Position numbers and translations under genes: made by a program
Assembly (NCBI RefSeq): GCF_017813355.1
Contig: NZ_JAGIYZ010000013.1
Coordinates: 1-64,000, forward strand
DNA from: Roseomonas nitratireducens
GTDB taxonomy: Bacteria; Pseudomonadota; Alphaproteobacteria; Acetobacterales; Acetobacteraceae
Direction: 5' to 3'
DNA: 64,000 bases
In this document: piece after piece, positions 62,721 through 64,000 of the stretch
Layout: the number at the start of each line of letters is the position of its first letter
How positions within the stretch are numbered: the stretch's first letter is position 1
The notes under the pieces: generated by a model
What the model was told of the DNA's origin: nothing
Seen by the model: the letters and a program-made list of their open reading frames with translations, nothing else
Database searches by the model: none

Positions 62721-62966
62721 GCCTCAGGCGCCGGCGCCGCCATGCGGCGGCTTGGCTTGCGCGCCCTGCACTGTCGCACCGGCGGCGGCTGGCGGTCTGG
62801 GCGCGGTCGCGCTTTGCGCTCCCGGATCGAGGCGCGTTCCGTTGCCTCAGGCGCCGGCGCCGCCATGCGGCGGCTTGGCTTGCGCGCCCTGCACTGGCGC
62901 ACCGGCGGCGGCTGGCGGTCTGGGCGCGGTCGCGCTTTGCGCTCCCGGATCGAGGCAGGGCCTCGA
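62721..62966. repeat. Two tandem copies of a 123-bp unit
   Basis: Copies begin at 62721 and 62844, both with GCCTCAGGCGCCGGCGCCGC, and agree over about 113 bp with one clear mismatch (ACTGTCGC against ACTGGCGC). They then diverge. A further partial copy of the first bases, TCAGGCGCCGGCGC, forms the 3' end of the adjacent monooxygenase gene at 62982. The unit is a multiple of three (41 codons). It appears to be a duplication of the 3' flank of that gene. Confidence 0.85.
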
Positions 62967-62981
62967 TCCGTTTTGGTGGTT

Positions 62982-64000
62982 TCAGGCGCCGGCGCGCGCC
63001 GCGGCGGGTGGGGCGTCCATCAGGCGCGCCACGATCGCACGGCGCACCGGGCCAAGCGCGGCCCCCGCGCCGATCAGCGCCGCCCGCGCCAGCCGCGCCG
63101 GGGCACGGTCGTCGGTGTAGAGCCGCGCCACGGCATTGGTCGCCAGGAACAGCGGCAGCGTCGCCCGGCGATGCGCCGAACCATAGCGCGCCAGCGCCGC
63201 GGCATCCCCCGGATCGGCCGCCGCGCGCAGCTGCGCGGCCAGCGCCTCCGCCCCCGACAGGCCGAAATTGAAGCCATGCGCCGTCACCGGATGCATCCCG
63301 ACCGCGGCATCGCCCGCCAGTGCGAAGCGCGCCGCCGCGAAGCGGTGCGCATAGGTCGCGACCAGCGGATAGGCGTGCCGCGTGCCGACCAGCCGCATCT
63401 CGCCCAGCCGCCGGCCATAGCGCCGGGTGACCTCGGCGCCGAAGGCCTCGGGCGTCATCGCCATCAGGCGCCTGGCCGTTCCCGGGGCAACCGTCAGCAC
63501 CACCGAGGCGACGTCGCCCGCCAGGGGCAGGATCGCGACCGTCTGGCCATGGGCGAACCACTCCGTCGCGACGCCGCCATGCGGCAGGTCATGCGCGACG
63601 CGCGCCACGATCATCGTCTTGCCGAAGTCCAGCATCGCGGCGCCGATCCCGGCCCAGCGCCGCGCCTCGGAAAAGCGGGAATCGGCGGCGACCACGAGCC
63701 GCGCCGCCACCTCCTCCCCGCCATCGAGCCGCAGCCGCGCCCCCTGGGGCGACAGCGCCAGCCCCTCCACCGCCCGCCCGGCGACCAGCCGGGAGGCACC
63801 GGCGGCGGCAGCCTCGAACAGCGCGCGGCGGATCAGGTGGTTGGGCACCAGCCGCCCGAGCGGTTCCGCCCCCTCCCCCGGCGCGAAGCGCAGCGCGAGG
63901 GGGGATGCGCCGTTGACGACCTTCGCTTCCCGCAGCGGCGCCGTCTCGGCGGCCGGGATGCGCCCCCAGGCGCCGAGCCTGCTCAGGATGGCCTGGGAGC
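62982..64000 (-). CDS. FAD-dependent monooxygenase, UbiH/COQ6 family (5' end beyond window)
   Basis: Probably a flavin hydroxylase of ubiquinone synthesis or a relative. The 339 visible codons have LVPNHLIRRALFEAA (family motif about residue 100 of a full protein), VVAADSRFSEARRWAGIG, and the FAD motif RFALAGDAAVGMHPVTAHGF with the typical GDAAH-like site read as GDAAVGMHP. The N-terminal Rossmann motif lies outside the window. The C-terminal bases recur in the tandem repeat next to it. Confidence 0.85.
   Translation of the reverse strand, partial: SQAILSRLGAWGRIPAAETAPLREAKVVNGASPLALRFAPGEGAEPLGRLVPNHLIRRALFEAAAAGASRLVAGRAVEGLALSPQGARLRLDGGEEVAARLVVAADSRFSEARRWAGIGAAMLDFGKTMIVARVAHDLPHGGVATEWFAHGQTVAILPLAGDVASVVLTVAPGTARRLMAMTPEAFGAEVTRRYGRRLGEMRLVGTRHAYPLVATYAHRFAAARFALAGDAAVGMHPVTAHGFNFGLSGAEALAAQLRAAADPGDAAALARYGSAHRRATLPLFLATNAVARLYTDDRAPARLARAALIGAGAALGPVRRAIVARLMDAPPAAARAGA

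Noticed and set aside
62701-63561. Minus-strand frame through the tandem repeat into the monooxygenase region
   Set aside because: It is frame-shifted relative to the real UbiH-type gene and is open only because of GC bias and the 123-bp periodicity.

Overview
The window is high-GC DNA from an alphaproteobacterium, most likely Acetobacteraceae (Roseomonas-like). The signs are very GC-rich codon use, three orphan Bug/TctC-type binding proteins, an archaeal-type class I lysyl-tRNA synthetase, an Usg-family protein, the alphaproteobacterial LexA-box form (GTTC-N7-GTTC) and CIRCE-controlled groESL. I recognised no tRNA, rRNA or CRISPR array. Placement to genus is an inference.

Layout. 1-120: end of an IS5-like element abutting the stop codon of cydB. 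120-3029: GbsR/MarR-like regulator and cydAB (cyanide-insensitive bd-type oxidase), with a perfect FNR/Anr box at 3073-3086. 3173-12249: housekeeping and accessory genes (TctC receptor, peroxiredoxin, AlgH, cupin, MmcQ, HAD hydrolase, pyrD, EamA permease), a protein with an LSGC motif like that of CNF1/BLF1 deamidases, DUF952, and an ethylbenzene-dehydrogenase-like haem protein with a DUF2231 membrane partner.

12259-27121: a compact T7-like (podoviral) morphogenesis cluster on the minus strand. In transcription order it holds two leader genes, a small protein, portal, scaffold, a toxin-like/immunity-like pair, capsid, two tail-tubular proteins, a small internal protein, tail spike, a TerS-like protein, TerL, a coiled-coil membrane protein and a SleB-type hydrolase. 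A divergent S24/LexA-like repressor lies behind a perfect LexA-type box. No integrase, replication gene, phage RNA polymerase or T7 gp15/gp16 core protein is visible. It could be a defective prophage, but it is also a good candidate for a domesticated particle (gene-transfer-agent-like or toxin-carrying). The toxin-like protein carries at its N-terminus the same short module that ends the scaffold protein. An orphan toxin-tail fragment and an Imm11-like immunity gene follow the repressor.

27989-44548: DSD1-type PLP enzyme, FAD amine oxidase, AIG2-like cyclotransferase plus TctC, then a lysK-mprF-ugd-pgm operon for envelope lipids and polysaccharides in which MprF appears to have an internal deletion in its transferase domain. 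Next come asd, a lipoprotein protease, a ccdAB toxin-antitoxin pair, a DinG-like Fe-S helicase and a cysteine-dioxygenase-like cupin.

44613-55727: a nine-gene minus-strand cluster (SDR, split transketolase, LysR, SAF-domain oxidoreductase, ABM-domain protein, TRAP transporter PQM) flanked by a second LysR and a full-length divergent transketolase. It looks like one uptake and catabolism unit for an unidentified sugar or sugar acid. 55762-58636: threonine-dehydratase-like, amidohydrolase and enoyl-CoA hydratase operon. 58658-62344: cold-shock protein, third TctC, and groEL/groES with two CIRCE elements. The right end holds usg, a 123-bp tandem duplication and a UbiH-type monooxygenase that runs off the window.
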